Positions 10,439 to 20,294 of a stretch of 64,000 bases of DNA are shown piece after piece. The notes beneath the pieces were generated by a model. It saw nothing but the letters and a program-made list of their open reading frames with translations. It had not been told where the DNA came from and searched no databases. The stretch is from Nannochloris sp. 'desiccata' (Eukaryota > Chlorophyta > Trebouxiophyceae > Chlorellales > Chlorellaceae), in assembly GCA_019044685.2 (NCBI GenBank), contig JAGTXX020000002.1, positions 124,001 through 188,000 on the forward strand, in the 5' to 3' direction. The position numbers and the translations under genes were made by a program. The number at the start of each line of letters is the position of its first letter. Position 1 is the stretch's first letter.

Positions 10439-13400
10439 ATGAGTATGAAACACATGTTATTTTGGGCACCTCTGGTGCTGTTCATGACATTAAATCCCCT
10501 AAGCCAAGCTCAGAAGAAGCCACCTCCTCTGCGTACGTCCTACCTCCGTATCTGTTTATAGTGCAGTAGTTATCACTGTTATGTTGTGGATATCACATAA
10601 AATTGGCCTGGAGGCTTTATCTAAAACTTCTCCCTACTTTAAATTAACATTTCATTTTTAATTTTCCCCCGCAGCGGCTGCAATCCCCTTGCTCCCTGGC
10701 CAAGTCTCCTCTGGCACTGCATCCTGCGCTATCCAAGCGGATTTCACTACCTGGTGTTTCGGCCCAAACATCAACGGCGAATTAGGTGTAGGATCTCCAG
10801 TTCAACAATATAGCACTCCGGCCATGGTCACCGACCAAGGCCCTTGGTTGGCGGTCAGTCAAGGCAGTGACCTTACCTGCGGACTCAAAACAGACGGTTC
10901 CCCATGGTGTTGGGGTGACCTTACTTTCGGTGGCAATACTGCAATCACTGCTCTATCCCCTCAACCTATTCTCAACACCACGTCCACATCGACATCCAAC
11001 AACGAAACCGGTACACCCACCACTGCTATCTCTGGATGGGTGAGCATCTCTGCTGGTACTGGGTACGCGTGTGGCGTCACCAAAGACGGCCAGGGGTATT
11101 GTCTAGGTACAAACACTGCGGGACAATTAGGTGTTGGCACTACAACATCTTCTACTACCCCTGTAGTACTTCCTCAACCACCTGTTCCGCCACCTGCTCC
11201 GGTCTTTCCACCAACACCACCACCACCATCTGAGGAAGATTATGGAGGATCTGAAGAGACCCCTAGTGGAAGTGGTGACTATGCCCCTTCTGAAGAAGCC
11301 GAGGATGGTAATACCGTTTCCCTAGAAGAAAGAGATGAAGAAGCTCCTGTAGTACCAGAGGCACCCCCACTAGACTCACCCCCACCTTCCCTCGCAACTT
11401 CAGCCACCTGGGTCTCTATTTCAACTTCTCAAACTAATGGTCTTGGCGAAGGTGGCCAACACACCTGTGGCTTAACGAGCGATAATCGCATTATCTGTTG
11501 GGGAGACAACAGCAATGGTCAACTAGGTGACGGCACCCAAGATGCAAAACTGTCTCCTACTCAATACACTTCTGGAAATGTTATTGTACAAGTGAATAGT
11601 ACGATTACCGTGCCAACAATGACATGGCAGGCAGTTTCTACGGGACCGTCCTATTCATGTGGAATCAATACAATTGGTACATTGTACTGCTGGGGAAAGT
11701 ACCCTGGCTTAGTTTCTAATAGTAATACTACTAATGGTGCAAATAACATTCCACAAGCAAGTGAGGTCTTAGGGTGGTCTGAGGGTGGTGGGGTGTTGTA
11801 TGCTATTGCTGTAGATGGCGTTGCTGTTATAATGCCTTATAATTTTAGTACAGCCCCGGCCCCCGCCCCTGCTTCATCTGAAGACGGTGATTATAGTGGT
11901 GCTAATGAGACAAATAAGGAAGATTATGCAGCAAGAGATGATGTTAGGAGTGGGGATTATGGAAATGACGAGGTTGCACCGACTGGCACTGAGGAAGAAA
12001 GCGTTGACTATGGTGCTGAAGACAACGTTGATTACGGAAGCAATGAGAGCACCAGTGATGATTATGGTCGTAAAAGAAGGAGAAGTGTGTTTTTAAGGAA
12101 ACGGAGAAGAAGTCTTCTTGCTCTGGGTCAATCACGAATTACTCACCATCATCATAATCATAATCATCATCGCCGTCGGTTGCAGAGCACTGCTTCAGCT
12201 TCTGGTAGAAAGATTTTACAAGATTATGGTGCTGATACACCTTCTACTGATTATGGAGCTGAGACTCCTATAGAAGAAGAAGAAGAAGGAGGTGATTATG
12301 GCACTTCAGAAGATGATGGCTCCGATAATGCAGACAATGGTGAGGACGACGATAGCAAAACCCCTTCACAACCATCAGGTAAACGTGGCCCTGATGTCGT
12401 TGGCACTGGAGGTAATTGGACCAGTATCACAACCGGTGCTCAGCATGTCTGTGGTCTGCAGACAGACGGCTCAGCATGGTGCTTTGGTTTGAATGCAGCA
12501 GGCCTGTTGGGAATCAATAGTACGAGAATAAAGTCGAGTCCTGTGGCTTTAAAAGTAGATAGTACGGCTGCTTCTGGTACCTGGCTTGCTATTTCAGCGG
12601 GTAAAAATCATACATGTGGTATTAAACAAGGAAGGGTGGTGTATTGTTGGGGGAGCGGCGCGCTGGGCGCGCTAGGCACTGGTGAAGATGAAAATGCATT
12701 GTTACCAGCTCCAGTCGACACAGAAACTGGGATGAAACCGTGGGGTGTGGTGAATAATGCTACGATTCCTTCGTATACTCCTTCCTCTGCTCCACCACCA
12801 CCACCTAGTCCGCCGCCACCACCACCACCGCCGCCTCCTCCACCGCCACCACCGCCAAGTGGCTCACCAACTCCTGTGGGAGCTGTCGCTGGGGGTACTG
12901 CAGTAGGTATGTTGGTACTGCTTGGTAGTATCTTTGGAGGGGTCCTGTACTATCAGAATAAGAAATCAAAGGCAAGGATTGCAGAAGCTGAAGCTGCTGC
13001 TGCTTTGGCAGCTGCCAGGGGTAGTGGTGGCACCAAAGGAGGTGGTGATGATGTAAATGTAAATGAAAATGGGAATGATGAAGAAAATGAGTTTTTAACT
13101 CCTCTAGGCAAAGATACTGGTAGCAATGACGGTAGCTTTACAGCTAAAGGTGCTGCTGCTGGTGCTGCTGCTCCTCCGAATGGTGCTGGAGTCGCTGTTG
13201 GAACCACCACAGCAGCAGTAGCTGTGGCTTCTTTTGCCCTCGTAGGAGAGAGTCTTCAGGCTACACCTACTGCTACTCCTACACGGAGCTTATCTCGTGC
13301 TAATTCTTCTTCTACATTCGCCTCCCCTCGCAGCCCTGCTGCACTCCTCTCTCCTCGCCCCTTGGTCGATGAGGCCACCGCAGCAACTCTTCCTGAAGCT

Positions 13401-14825
13401 GATCTTCTCGCTCTTTCTGTCGCCGGAACTGAAGGCAAGTACAACCGGTGGTTGTCTCAACAGCAAGACCCTAGCTCTGGTGCGTTGCTACTTCGTTGGG
13501 TCAAAGCATGGTTGACTACGCGCGTCGGCTCTGAGCGCACCCCTCCTTTAGCGACCAGCTCAAGTAAGCAATTTGCGTCTTTGGGACCGTTTGAATTTAC
13601 CTGGGGCGATGTTCTTGCAGCACAGCCTCTAGGATTGGGTTCATTTGGAGAAGTCTTTTTAGCGACCTGGAAGGAAGGCAAACAACGGCATCAAGATAGG
13701 AGATTGACCGCTCTCAAAGTGTTGGTCGATGCAAAGGCAATCGTTGCTCAAGCTGTCGAAGCAACTGGAAGAGATGGAACGTATCCTGGTGGTGGAGAAG
13801 GTTCAAGTGCTTTTGCTCCTGCTGGCGTTGTGAGTCCGCGGAAGCTGGGAAGCTTTGGTAATGCTCTCGGCACAGCAGGCAGCTCTTCAGGCGATGCTGC
13901 TGCGCAAAATAATTCATTTTTAATAAGAAGCCCCAGTGGATCTTCTATGTCTAATATGGAGTTCTCTCCCCGTTTTGAAGAGCTCATCGCTTCTGCGCAC
14001 ACTATTGCCATCGTTCCTCGAGGTGCTCTTCTTGAAAAGGCAGCAGCGCTTGCCAATATCAACCACCCTAATATAGTTGGTTTTGAAGGTATTTGCCTCC
14101 GCCCTCCTGCGCTAGCATTTGAGTTCTGTCCTCGTGGATCGTTGTATAATTTACTCCACGCAGGAAAACGTGGAGATAGCCCTGCTGCAGGAACTACGCA
14201 ATTAACCTGGTTGAGAACTTTGAAAATTTTGTTGGATGCTGCTTCTGGAATGCATTATATTCATTCTCAACGCCCTCAAGTAGTGCATAAAGACTTGAAC
14301 TCCAACAGTATTTTGCTTACTGAAGACTGGACTGTGAAGATTGCTGATGTTGGTTTAAGAGCTCTTGTTGAAGCAGCTCTTGGCAAAAGCAGCAGTGGAG
14401 CTACAGCCCCTTCTGCACCACCACCTGGTGCAGCAGCTGGAGATTCTGCTGCCCCAACTTCCTCTTCTTCCTCGAATGCTTCTCCAGATCCTCGTTGGCT
14501 AGCTCCAGAAGTGATAGAAGGTCGCCCACCCAGTACTGCATCGGATGTGTTTGCCTTTGGGATCATCATGTGGGAACTGCTCACCTGGCAATTACCCTGG
14601 CCAAATGTCAATCCATGGAGTATAGTAGGTTTAGTGCTGAGTGGAGCACGGCCTTTGTTACCCAGTGCGGAAGGCTTACCCACCTTTTCTGGTGATAAAA
14701 ATGCCATTAGACCCGGATTGGATGAGTATTTGGCGCTGATGCAAAAGTGTTGGTCACAAAGACCTGCGCAAAGACCGAAATTCAAAGAAATTGTTGAAGT
14801 GCTGCAAGTGTTGAGCAATCAGTAA
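10439..14825 (+). CDS. CRINKLY4-like receptor kinase with RCC1-type ectodomain
   Basis: Exons 10439-10532 and 10675-14825 give 1414 aa. Exon 1 encodes a signal peptide (MSMKHMLFWAPLVLFM then LSQAQ). The ectodomain has about seven RCC1-like repeats with paired cysteines and the form HxCGxxxDGxxxCWGxNxxGQLG, as in plant CR4 receptors. Acidic inserts between them carry about ten DYG motifs, an Arg-rich patch (about 12070-12110) and a His-rich patch (HHHHNHNHH). A poly-Pro stalk precedes one membrane segment near residues 765-788. The cytosolic kinase of TKL type begins near residue 1010 (LGLGSFGEVFLATWK; lysine in ALKVL). The catalytic loop reads HKDLNSNS, so the metal-binding Asn is Ser, and DFG reads DVG; APE is intact. 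The ligand and role are unknown, and activity may be weak. Confidence 0.93.
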
Positions 14826-15414
14826 GTACAGAGGTCAGCTTAGCTTAACAGATCGACTTTTTTTTTCACACCAGGTATGTCTAAAGAAAGGAAGTTATGT
14901 TTTCTCTTTGTTGTTCTAAGGGGGTTTTCGTTAGTACATGAGCTTTATTATGTCGTCCATAAATCATAGTATATTATACTTTCTCGTGAAGCGTCTACTA
15001 TTACGCTGACTATATTTCTATTTTACACCTTATTAATTTCCCTTTTTACCATTGATATTTCCCGCCCACCCATCTACCCACCCGCCCCCGCTTTCGCCCA
15101 TCACCTTTTGAATACTACTAGATATCGATACACTTCATTTACTGATTTTACTGTTCTTTCCTGTTTACATCCATCCTCAAACGTTGTTTGTACTGCCTGT
15201 AGTACAATACGAAAATTGCAAAGTTGTCAAGCGCGCTGATGATAGGAAATACCTTTCTTTATACCGAGATCTGTAAATCTTACACAACAAAGTGGGCGTC
15301 TGACGACAAGTGCGTAAAACAACTTAACGAAAAATTGAATACTTCAGCAGCAGGTGTGACGTCTCTCGCACTTCTTCTGCGATTATTTATTTATTTAGTT
15401 TTCTCCAACCTCAC
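14826..15414. other. convergent intergenic region
   Basis: 3' flanks of the kinase gene (+) and the ABITRAM-like gene (-). AT-rich, with a C-rich stretch near 15060-15090. The 65-codon frame at 15224-15421 overlaps the end of the next gene and shows no family resemblance. Confidence 0.5.
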
Positions 15415-16065
15415 TCAGTGACTGGTAGCTGCTGCTGCTGCTGCTCTTAGCGTGTCTAATTCACTCGGTCTCAACTCTATAATCGCTATATACTCATCTT
15501 TCAACACTTGCAGCAAGGCTTTGCCTTTTGAATTTATAATGCTTTGATTAATTTCAACCAGCCCGCCTTTTACCACAGGCAAAGAAATTAAAAAGAATTC
15601 ACTATTTTCGCTACTATCTACGAGGGATGCAGCTTCAGATATATGCGGTATACTACTTACTGTTACCTGTGTTCTACTAAGCTCTAGTTTGCAAATAGGC
15701 TGATCAGGGCTGATCAAAGGGCCTCTTCCTTTAATAAACTTGGCGTGGAGTAAGCTTTTACCGCTCGCTTCTCCAGCCTGCTGATAGCCTACATCAAACG
15801 ATAGACACGCATCTACAGAAGTAATATCTTCTTTAGCGTCAGTAGCTGGTGGTTGACTACTGGTTGCAGAGATGTTGAACGCAGCGTGAGAAGAGGCCAA
15901 GGTGATGAAAGCAATGCCGTTGGGGTGAGCGGAGATGACTAAATTATTTCCAGGCGTGCTGTTTACGTTTCCAAAGATATGGGTGACATAATTGTCGTTT
16001 ATGTATGAGTTTGGTATGGTGGGAAAAGTGTCAGTTGCAGCAGGTTGGTACGCATGCGTCTCCAT
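15415..16065 (-). CDS. ABITRAM/FAM206-like protein
   Basis: Single exon, 216 aa, from ATG at 16065 to TGA at 15415-15417. The order of blocks matches the FAM206/ABITRAM (Simiate) family: an early NGIAFITLASSH segment, a KFIKGRGP block followed by ICKLEL, a VVKGGLVEINQSII block, and near the end LKDEYIAIIELRP. The family adopts a fold like the glycine-cleavage H protein. In animals it is linked to actin and transcription; its role in algae is unknown. It has no transit peptide or membrane segment. It ends with an alanine run encoded by a CTG/GCA microsatellite on the opposite strand. Confidence 0.75.
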   Translation of the reverse strand: METHAYQPAATDTFPTIPNSYINDNYVTHIFGNVNSTPGNNLVISAHPNGIAFITLASSHAAFNISATSSQPPATDAKEDITSVDACLSFDVGYQQAGEASGKSLLHAKFIKGRGPLISPDQPICKLELSRTQVTVSSIPHISEAASLVDSSENSEFFLISLPVVKGGLVEINQSIINSKGKALLQVLKDEYIAIIELRPSELDTLRAAAAAATSH

Positions 16066-16734
16066 TTTGGCATCGTTTTTTTTTTAATTACTTTATCTAT
16101 GATGTTCTAGAAACTGACTTTAATTCGACTGCCTAGTCTTGTCAGCGCTGATTTTCAAGATTTTTAAAGATACACAGTTGTTAAGAATTTTATGCTAGGC
16201 AGCTTTCATCCATTTTCAACGTTGATCTTGCCGCCGCTACCGACGCGGGGTTTCTCACAACACCAACCCAGTCCCCTTGCCTTCAATCTAGTTATTTTAT
16301 TCGTCTTGATATTTACACATGTTGATATATCAGCCTTGTATTAAGTTCAAGTTTAAAAAAAATGCTGAGAGGTTAATAATCGCAGTAGAAACTTTGACTA
16401 CAACAAAAAAATCCCGAGGACCAAAATTATCGAGGAACGCCATGCCATGCATGTGCCGACACCTCAAGTTGGATTTAAAGGAGAAAAAATAGTCTTGGAG
16501 AAGAACAACAAATGATATTTCCTTGAAAAGGATTAGTCATGGGGAAAATAATGGAAGAAAAAACCGAGGACCCATGGGAGAATGAAGGAAAGGAAGTTTG
16601 TGTGGGTGTTGAAAAGAAAAAATAATCATGACAATTGTCAATTGGTGCAATATTCGATACCAGTGAAAAAAAAAAATGATTTCCTCGTACTAGCGGTACT
16701 TGCTAATCCATTCATAGCTGTATATGTGGATGTC
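16066..16734. other. intergenic region
   Basis: Upstream of the ABITRAM-like gene and downstream of the next minus-strand gene. Purine-rich on the plus strand around 16470-16680. The plus-strand 89-codon frame at 16582-16851 overlaps the neighbouring gene's end and has no recognisable features. No gene called. Confidence 0.5.
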
Positions 16735-17436
16735 TCATTCCAGGAAAGCAGCAATTTGTGCAAGTACAACCCACAAGGCGGAGACTGTACTGCAGCCAAT
16801 AAAGGCTATTTGAGCTACATCCCAAGGCGCTTGGCGTCTCAAGTTCAATGAGGCTCGTGCGTTGATCGCAGTGTTAATATCATTGTAGAGATACCAACGC
16901 AAGGTAGGCAAGACAATGCCTAGAAGAGTCGAGGCAAACATTGATAAAAGCCAGCAGGTCATCTTGTCCGTTTGTGGAAGAGGAACAGAACAACTTTGAG
17001 GGGTTCCAGTCATACCAAATGCAAGAGAACATATAAAATGGTGTAAATACCGGATAAAAGAGGGGACTTGAGCAGTGCTTGGACCTCTACCAACTAAAAA
17101 TCTACATGCAATGCCAGCAAGGACGAGGTGTCCTGCACTCTCCGAAAAATAGGTTCTAGGCTTATTAAAAGCTTGCGTAGGTCTTTGCAAGGAAGTAAGA
17201 ATGCATATAGTGGTGAATGACGCCCGGATAGCACAACAGAATAGAGGAAATGTTGTGTTTGGCTTGCCAGAAAGCCAATACACGATCAGCGCCAACACAG
17301 AGACAAGAGGCCAGCGATTGGTGGGAGAGGTGCAAGCAAGGTCTTTCACAACCTTGTAGAGCCTTGAATGGATCAATCCTGTATTTTTATCACGATTGGA
17401 TGCTTCTAAGCGAGGATTTGGCCTCGTTATAGGCAT
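16735..17436 (-). CDS. uncharacterised multi-pass membrane protein
   Basis: Open frame of 233 aa from ATG at 17436. Hydrophobic stretches suggest four or five membrane segments (for example WPLVSVLALIVYWLSG, AGHLVLAGIACRFLVG, MTCWLLSMFASTLLGIVLP and FIGCSTVSALWVVLAQIAAF). No known family is recognised. A TATA-like CTATAAAT on the minus strand near 17558-17565 lies about 125 bases before the ATG, which supports a gene here. No in-frame upstream exon could be placed with confidence, so the N-terminus may be incomplete. The balanced use of charged loops and hydrophobic segments argues against a chance frame. Confidence 0.6.
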   Translation of the reverse strand: MPITRPNPRLEASNRDKNTGLIHSRLYKVVKDLACTSPTNRWPLVSVLALIVYWLSGKPNTTFPLFCCAIRASFTTICILTSLQRPTQAFNKPRTYFSESAGHLVLAGIACRFLVGRGPSTAQVPSFIRYLHHFICSLAFGMTGTPQSCSVPLPQTDKMTCWLLSMFASTLLGIVLPTLRWYLYNDINTAINARASLNLRRQAPWDVAQIAFIGCSTVSALWVVLAQIAAFLE

Positions 17437-18003
17437 TGTAGGTGTTTTTAAAAGACCGTGTCGAGGTCTGCCATGGGTGTTGCCTCACCGAGGTAGGCTT
17501 CAAGAAAAATGAGATACTTTAAGCTTCTGGAAACGCGTGAAACGATTATGACTCGGATTTATAGAGGGCTGTTTTACATTATTTATTGCCAGAAAAAGAA
17601 CATCTTGCCTGTTCGTCTTGCCTCGAGACACAAGGCGCGGAGATGCATAATTCTTGGACTGGTCAACCAAGGCCATGCAAAACACTGAGATACTGTATTG
17701 CGCCATGTGATATACGAGGAAAGACCCAGAGATTGACTTTATAGATGCGAGATGACGGTGGGCCGGCAAAGAAAGAAAAAAAGGAAATCAAAGCAGTTTA
17801 CAAATTTCAACTTAAACGTTGCCAGCAGCGCTGCTGCCGCTATTTTCCCCATCTCTCTCTCCATATGATATATTACGTGGCAAGTGTTCTCTTAATCTTA
17901 ATCCTGCGTTTTTGTGTTACACTTTCTTTTACTCGGGAAGTAGACTTGATCAGGTTTAGTCATAAAGGATAATGTAAGCTGGTTTTTATACTCTTGTGTT
18001 TTT
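17437..18003. other. intergenic region with promoter of the membrane-protein gene
   Basis: Contains the minus-strand TATA-like site at 17558-17565. Plus- and minus-strand frames of 75-89 codons show no family resemblance. Confidence 0.45.
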
Positions 18004-19245
18004 TCAACTCTCACTGGACACCACAGCAGCGTCCTCCACTTTTCCACCTTCTTCCTTTCTTTTCGCCTCGGTAAACGCAACAAACGGCAGCACATCCTGC
18101 ATTCTTGACAGCAACAACGACAACACAAACCCTCCGATCAATAGCGCAGCAGGAAGCTCAATAAGCTCTTTATAAAAACGGGGGGGCATTGCTGCCAACA
18201 TCTGTCCTTTGAGCGCCTCTGCCCCTCGTGCACTGACCACAAGCCCCACAAAGGGCACAGCAAGAGCCAAGCGAATAGGTTTCACGAGTTCATGTGACCG
18301 TTTCACAGCATCCAGTCCCTTTAAACCCTCTAACGCAGCTACAGGGGCGGCAGTATAGAGAGACAAGATCAACGGTAAGGTCAGTGGCAAAGTTATCACA
18401 GCCAAACTAGCAAACTGCAATGGAATAACAGCGGCAGAGACCAGTAATTCAACAACAAACACCCGTTTCCATACTTCATCTACTTGACTAAACAAACCAC
18501 GGACAGCAGGCGCAGCGCGTTTCATTCCCAAAAAAGGCCGCCACCATGGCGTTGTACGTGTTGATGTTGTTCCGGCTGCATTGGTAGCTTCTACTTCCTT
18601 TCCTGCTTGCTCTTTGCAAATGAAGATAGTGAAACACGTTCCTATTGTTTTCAGCACTATATTCAACGGAAAAGCCAGCAAAAACACAATTACGGTTAGA
18701 ATTTGGTAGCCAGTCTGAAAATTCGAGATTGCAGGATCGGCAGTCAGCCACCACATGTTGCCAATAGCCGCAGGGGTTAATGCCCCTCCTCCAAGGAGAT
18801 TTATAGCCAGTTCGTTGGTTAACCGATGGCTACAGCGGTGAAGGAAGAATATTAGAACGTCGCAAATACAGTGGACTAAGAGTAATGGCCAGATATTTTG
18901 TTTTACTTGAGCTGCAGTGAGAGTGAGAAGACCCCGCCAATTGACTGGTTTTGAAATAACAGAAGAAGGGGATTCGATGGCGCCATCGTTCGTGGTGGAT
19001 GGGGGTGATGCGGCTGTGTTTTCTATTTCCACGTCAACGCTAGCAGCGGGACCTTCTGACCTAGAGGTGGGGGTATCGTTGTCGCCCGGAGCAGCTGCAG
19101 AGGATGGGAAAGAAGATGCCACCAAGCGTGCTGGCGTGTGTAGTCCATTCCGTATTTTGCACGTTAAATTAAAATTATTTTGGAGAGGTTTGAAGGGTGA
19201 ACTGGAAGGTAGCGCATGGCTTTGAGCTCTTAGGCCGATGATCAT
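18004..19245 (-). CDS. plastid-targeted multi-pass membrane protein, uncharacterised
   Basis: From the first true ATG at 19245 the protein is 413 aa; the frame extends upstream to 19275 only through a non-ATG codon. The first 50 or so residues are basic and rich in S, P and A with few acids, like a chloroplast transit peptide, followed by a low-complexity A/S/T/P region. From about residue 105 there are repeated hydrophobic segments (IWPLLLVHCICDVLIFFLH, ILTVIVFLLAFPLNIVLK, VELLVSAAVIPLQFASLAVI, LIELPAALLIGGFVLSLLL). This suggests an envelope or thylakoid membrane protein. No transporter signature was recognised. Confidence 0.7.
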   Translation of the reverse strand: MIIGLRAQSHALPSSSPFKPLQNNFNLTCKIRNGLHTPARLVASSFPSSAAAPGDNDTPTSRSEGPAASVDVEIENTAASPPSTTNDGAIESPSSVISKPVNWRGLLTLTAAQVKQNIWPLLLVHCICDVLIFFLHRCSHRLTNELAINLLGGGALTPAAIGNMWWLTADPAISNFQTGYQILTVIVFLLAFPLNIVLKTIGTCFTIFICKEQAGKEVEATNAAGTTSTRTTPWWRPFLGMKRAAPAVRGLFSQVDEVWKRVFVVELLVSAAVIPLQFASLAVITLPLTLPLILSLYTAAPVAALEGLKGLDAVKRSHELVKPIRLALAVPFVGLVVSARGAEALKGQMLAAMPPRFYKELIELPAALLIGGFVLSLLLSRMQDVLPFVAFTEAKRKEEGGKVEDAAVVSSES

Positions 19246-19369
19246 TTTTGTCGATCTTGCTTGAAATGTCTTCAATGGAAGCGTGCTTAGTGCTGGAGAT
19301 GCTTACACAGCTGTCAATAATGATCACACATTTACACACAAGTATCAAGGGTCCAAAAGAGCAGACCAA

Positions 19370-19505
19370 ATCCTTCAGTGCTTCGTTTAAGGATTTTGGC
19401 CTGGCATTTTTTCCCGGCATTTTTTCGTCCCTGGCCTGTTTTTCGGCATTCTGCCCCGGCATTTTTTCCATATTTGGATTCTGCCCCGGCATTTTTTCCA
19501 TTTTT
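19370..19505. repeat. GGCATTTTTTC repeat island 1 (left arm)
   Basis: Contains at least four copies of GGCATTTTTTC (about 19403, 19416, 19458 and 19489), including a near-tandem duplicate of a 24-base unit starting ATTCTGCCCCGG. The outer end carries CAGTGCTTCGTTTA, which recurs in inverted orientation at the outer end of island 2. Confidence 0.75.
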
Positions 19506-19581
19506 TTTCTTGACAGCATCAGGCACTATTTCTGAGCAGCGCAGATGCGCCTTATTGAAACATGGCTGGAATTTCTTTAGA

Positions 19582-19885
19582 TTACATCTTTAAAAAAGCA
19601 AAACAAGGAACTACAAATGCGCTCCACGACGCTTTTTCTTCGCCTTCCATACCTTTTTTCCTCTTCTGCAACAAGGAAGAAAATTCAGATTTGAATTTGG
19701 GTGGCTTATTTTAAGAAATTAAGCATACAGATGACATCACATACCTTCAAAGCAGGTTCTTTGAACGGAGAAGAAGTCAAATCAATGGGTTGTTGCAAGT
19801 GCTGGACAGCCATGACTCGATCAAAGATCTGGGCAACCAAAGTTCGGACTAAGTCCTGATCATTGGTCTGCCGAGTGGTATCCAT
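19582..19885 (-). CDS. possible small two-exon gene between the repeat islands
   Basis: ATG at 19885 opens a 47-codon exon (19885-19745) ending AAG before a strong donor GTATGTG. A TTGCAG acceptor leads to 19665-19582, giving 74 aa in total with a Lys-rich second part. Exon 1 is balanced and helical-looking (LVRTLVAQIFDRVMAVQHL), unlike the repeats around it. No family is recognised. The good splice sites and clean composition support a gene; the short length and the absence of a known homologue keep confidence low. Confidence 0.4.
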
Positions 19886-19947
19886 AGTGATAATGAGAGA
19901 ATAACCTCTTACAAATGAACTTTTGTTAATTTAGTACTCTAAAACTG

Positions 19948-20146
19948 GCCTAAATCTCCGGCATTTTTTCAAAATTTTCGAAAAAAAACGGCATTTTCCC
20001 CCGGCATTTCTGGCCCGCCGGAGCTCCGCTCCGGCACTTTTTGCACGGCATTTTTTCCTGTTCCTGCGCCTGAAAATGCCGGAAAATTGGCATTTTCCGG
20101 CATTTTCGGCATATATGCCGGCTAAACGAAGCACTGAAATCCTTTG
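19948..20146. repeat. hairpin-rich GGCATTTT repeat island 2 (right arm)
   Basis: Many GGCATTTT/AAAATGCC copies. It includes a perfect 11-bp inverted repeat (TGCCGGAAAAT, 20077-20087, paired with 20092-20102, four-base loop), the palindrome CGGCATATATGCCG at 20107-20120, and a GCCGGAG/CTCCGGC hairpin near 20014-20035. The outer end TAAACGAAGCACTGAA is the inverse of the outer end of island 1. Confidence 0.8.
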
Positions 20147-20294
20147 AAGCTTCAGAAAGAAACTTCTGACTTGTGTTTTGGATCTTCACCGCTGAATCTA
20201 AAAGGCAATCAATATTTTCTCTTCCCACAGCAACTTGCTTCTCTATAAAATTGCAGGAATTGTGTTACATTGAGCTACTCGTATTATATCAATT

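Noticed and set aside
16582..16851. 89-codon plus-strand frame
   Set aside because: Overlaps the end of the membrane-protein gene on the other strand and has no promoter, splice or family support.
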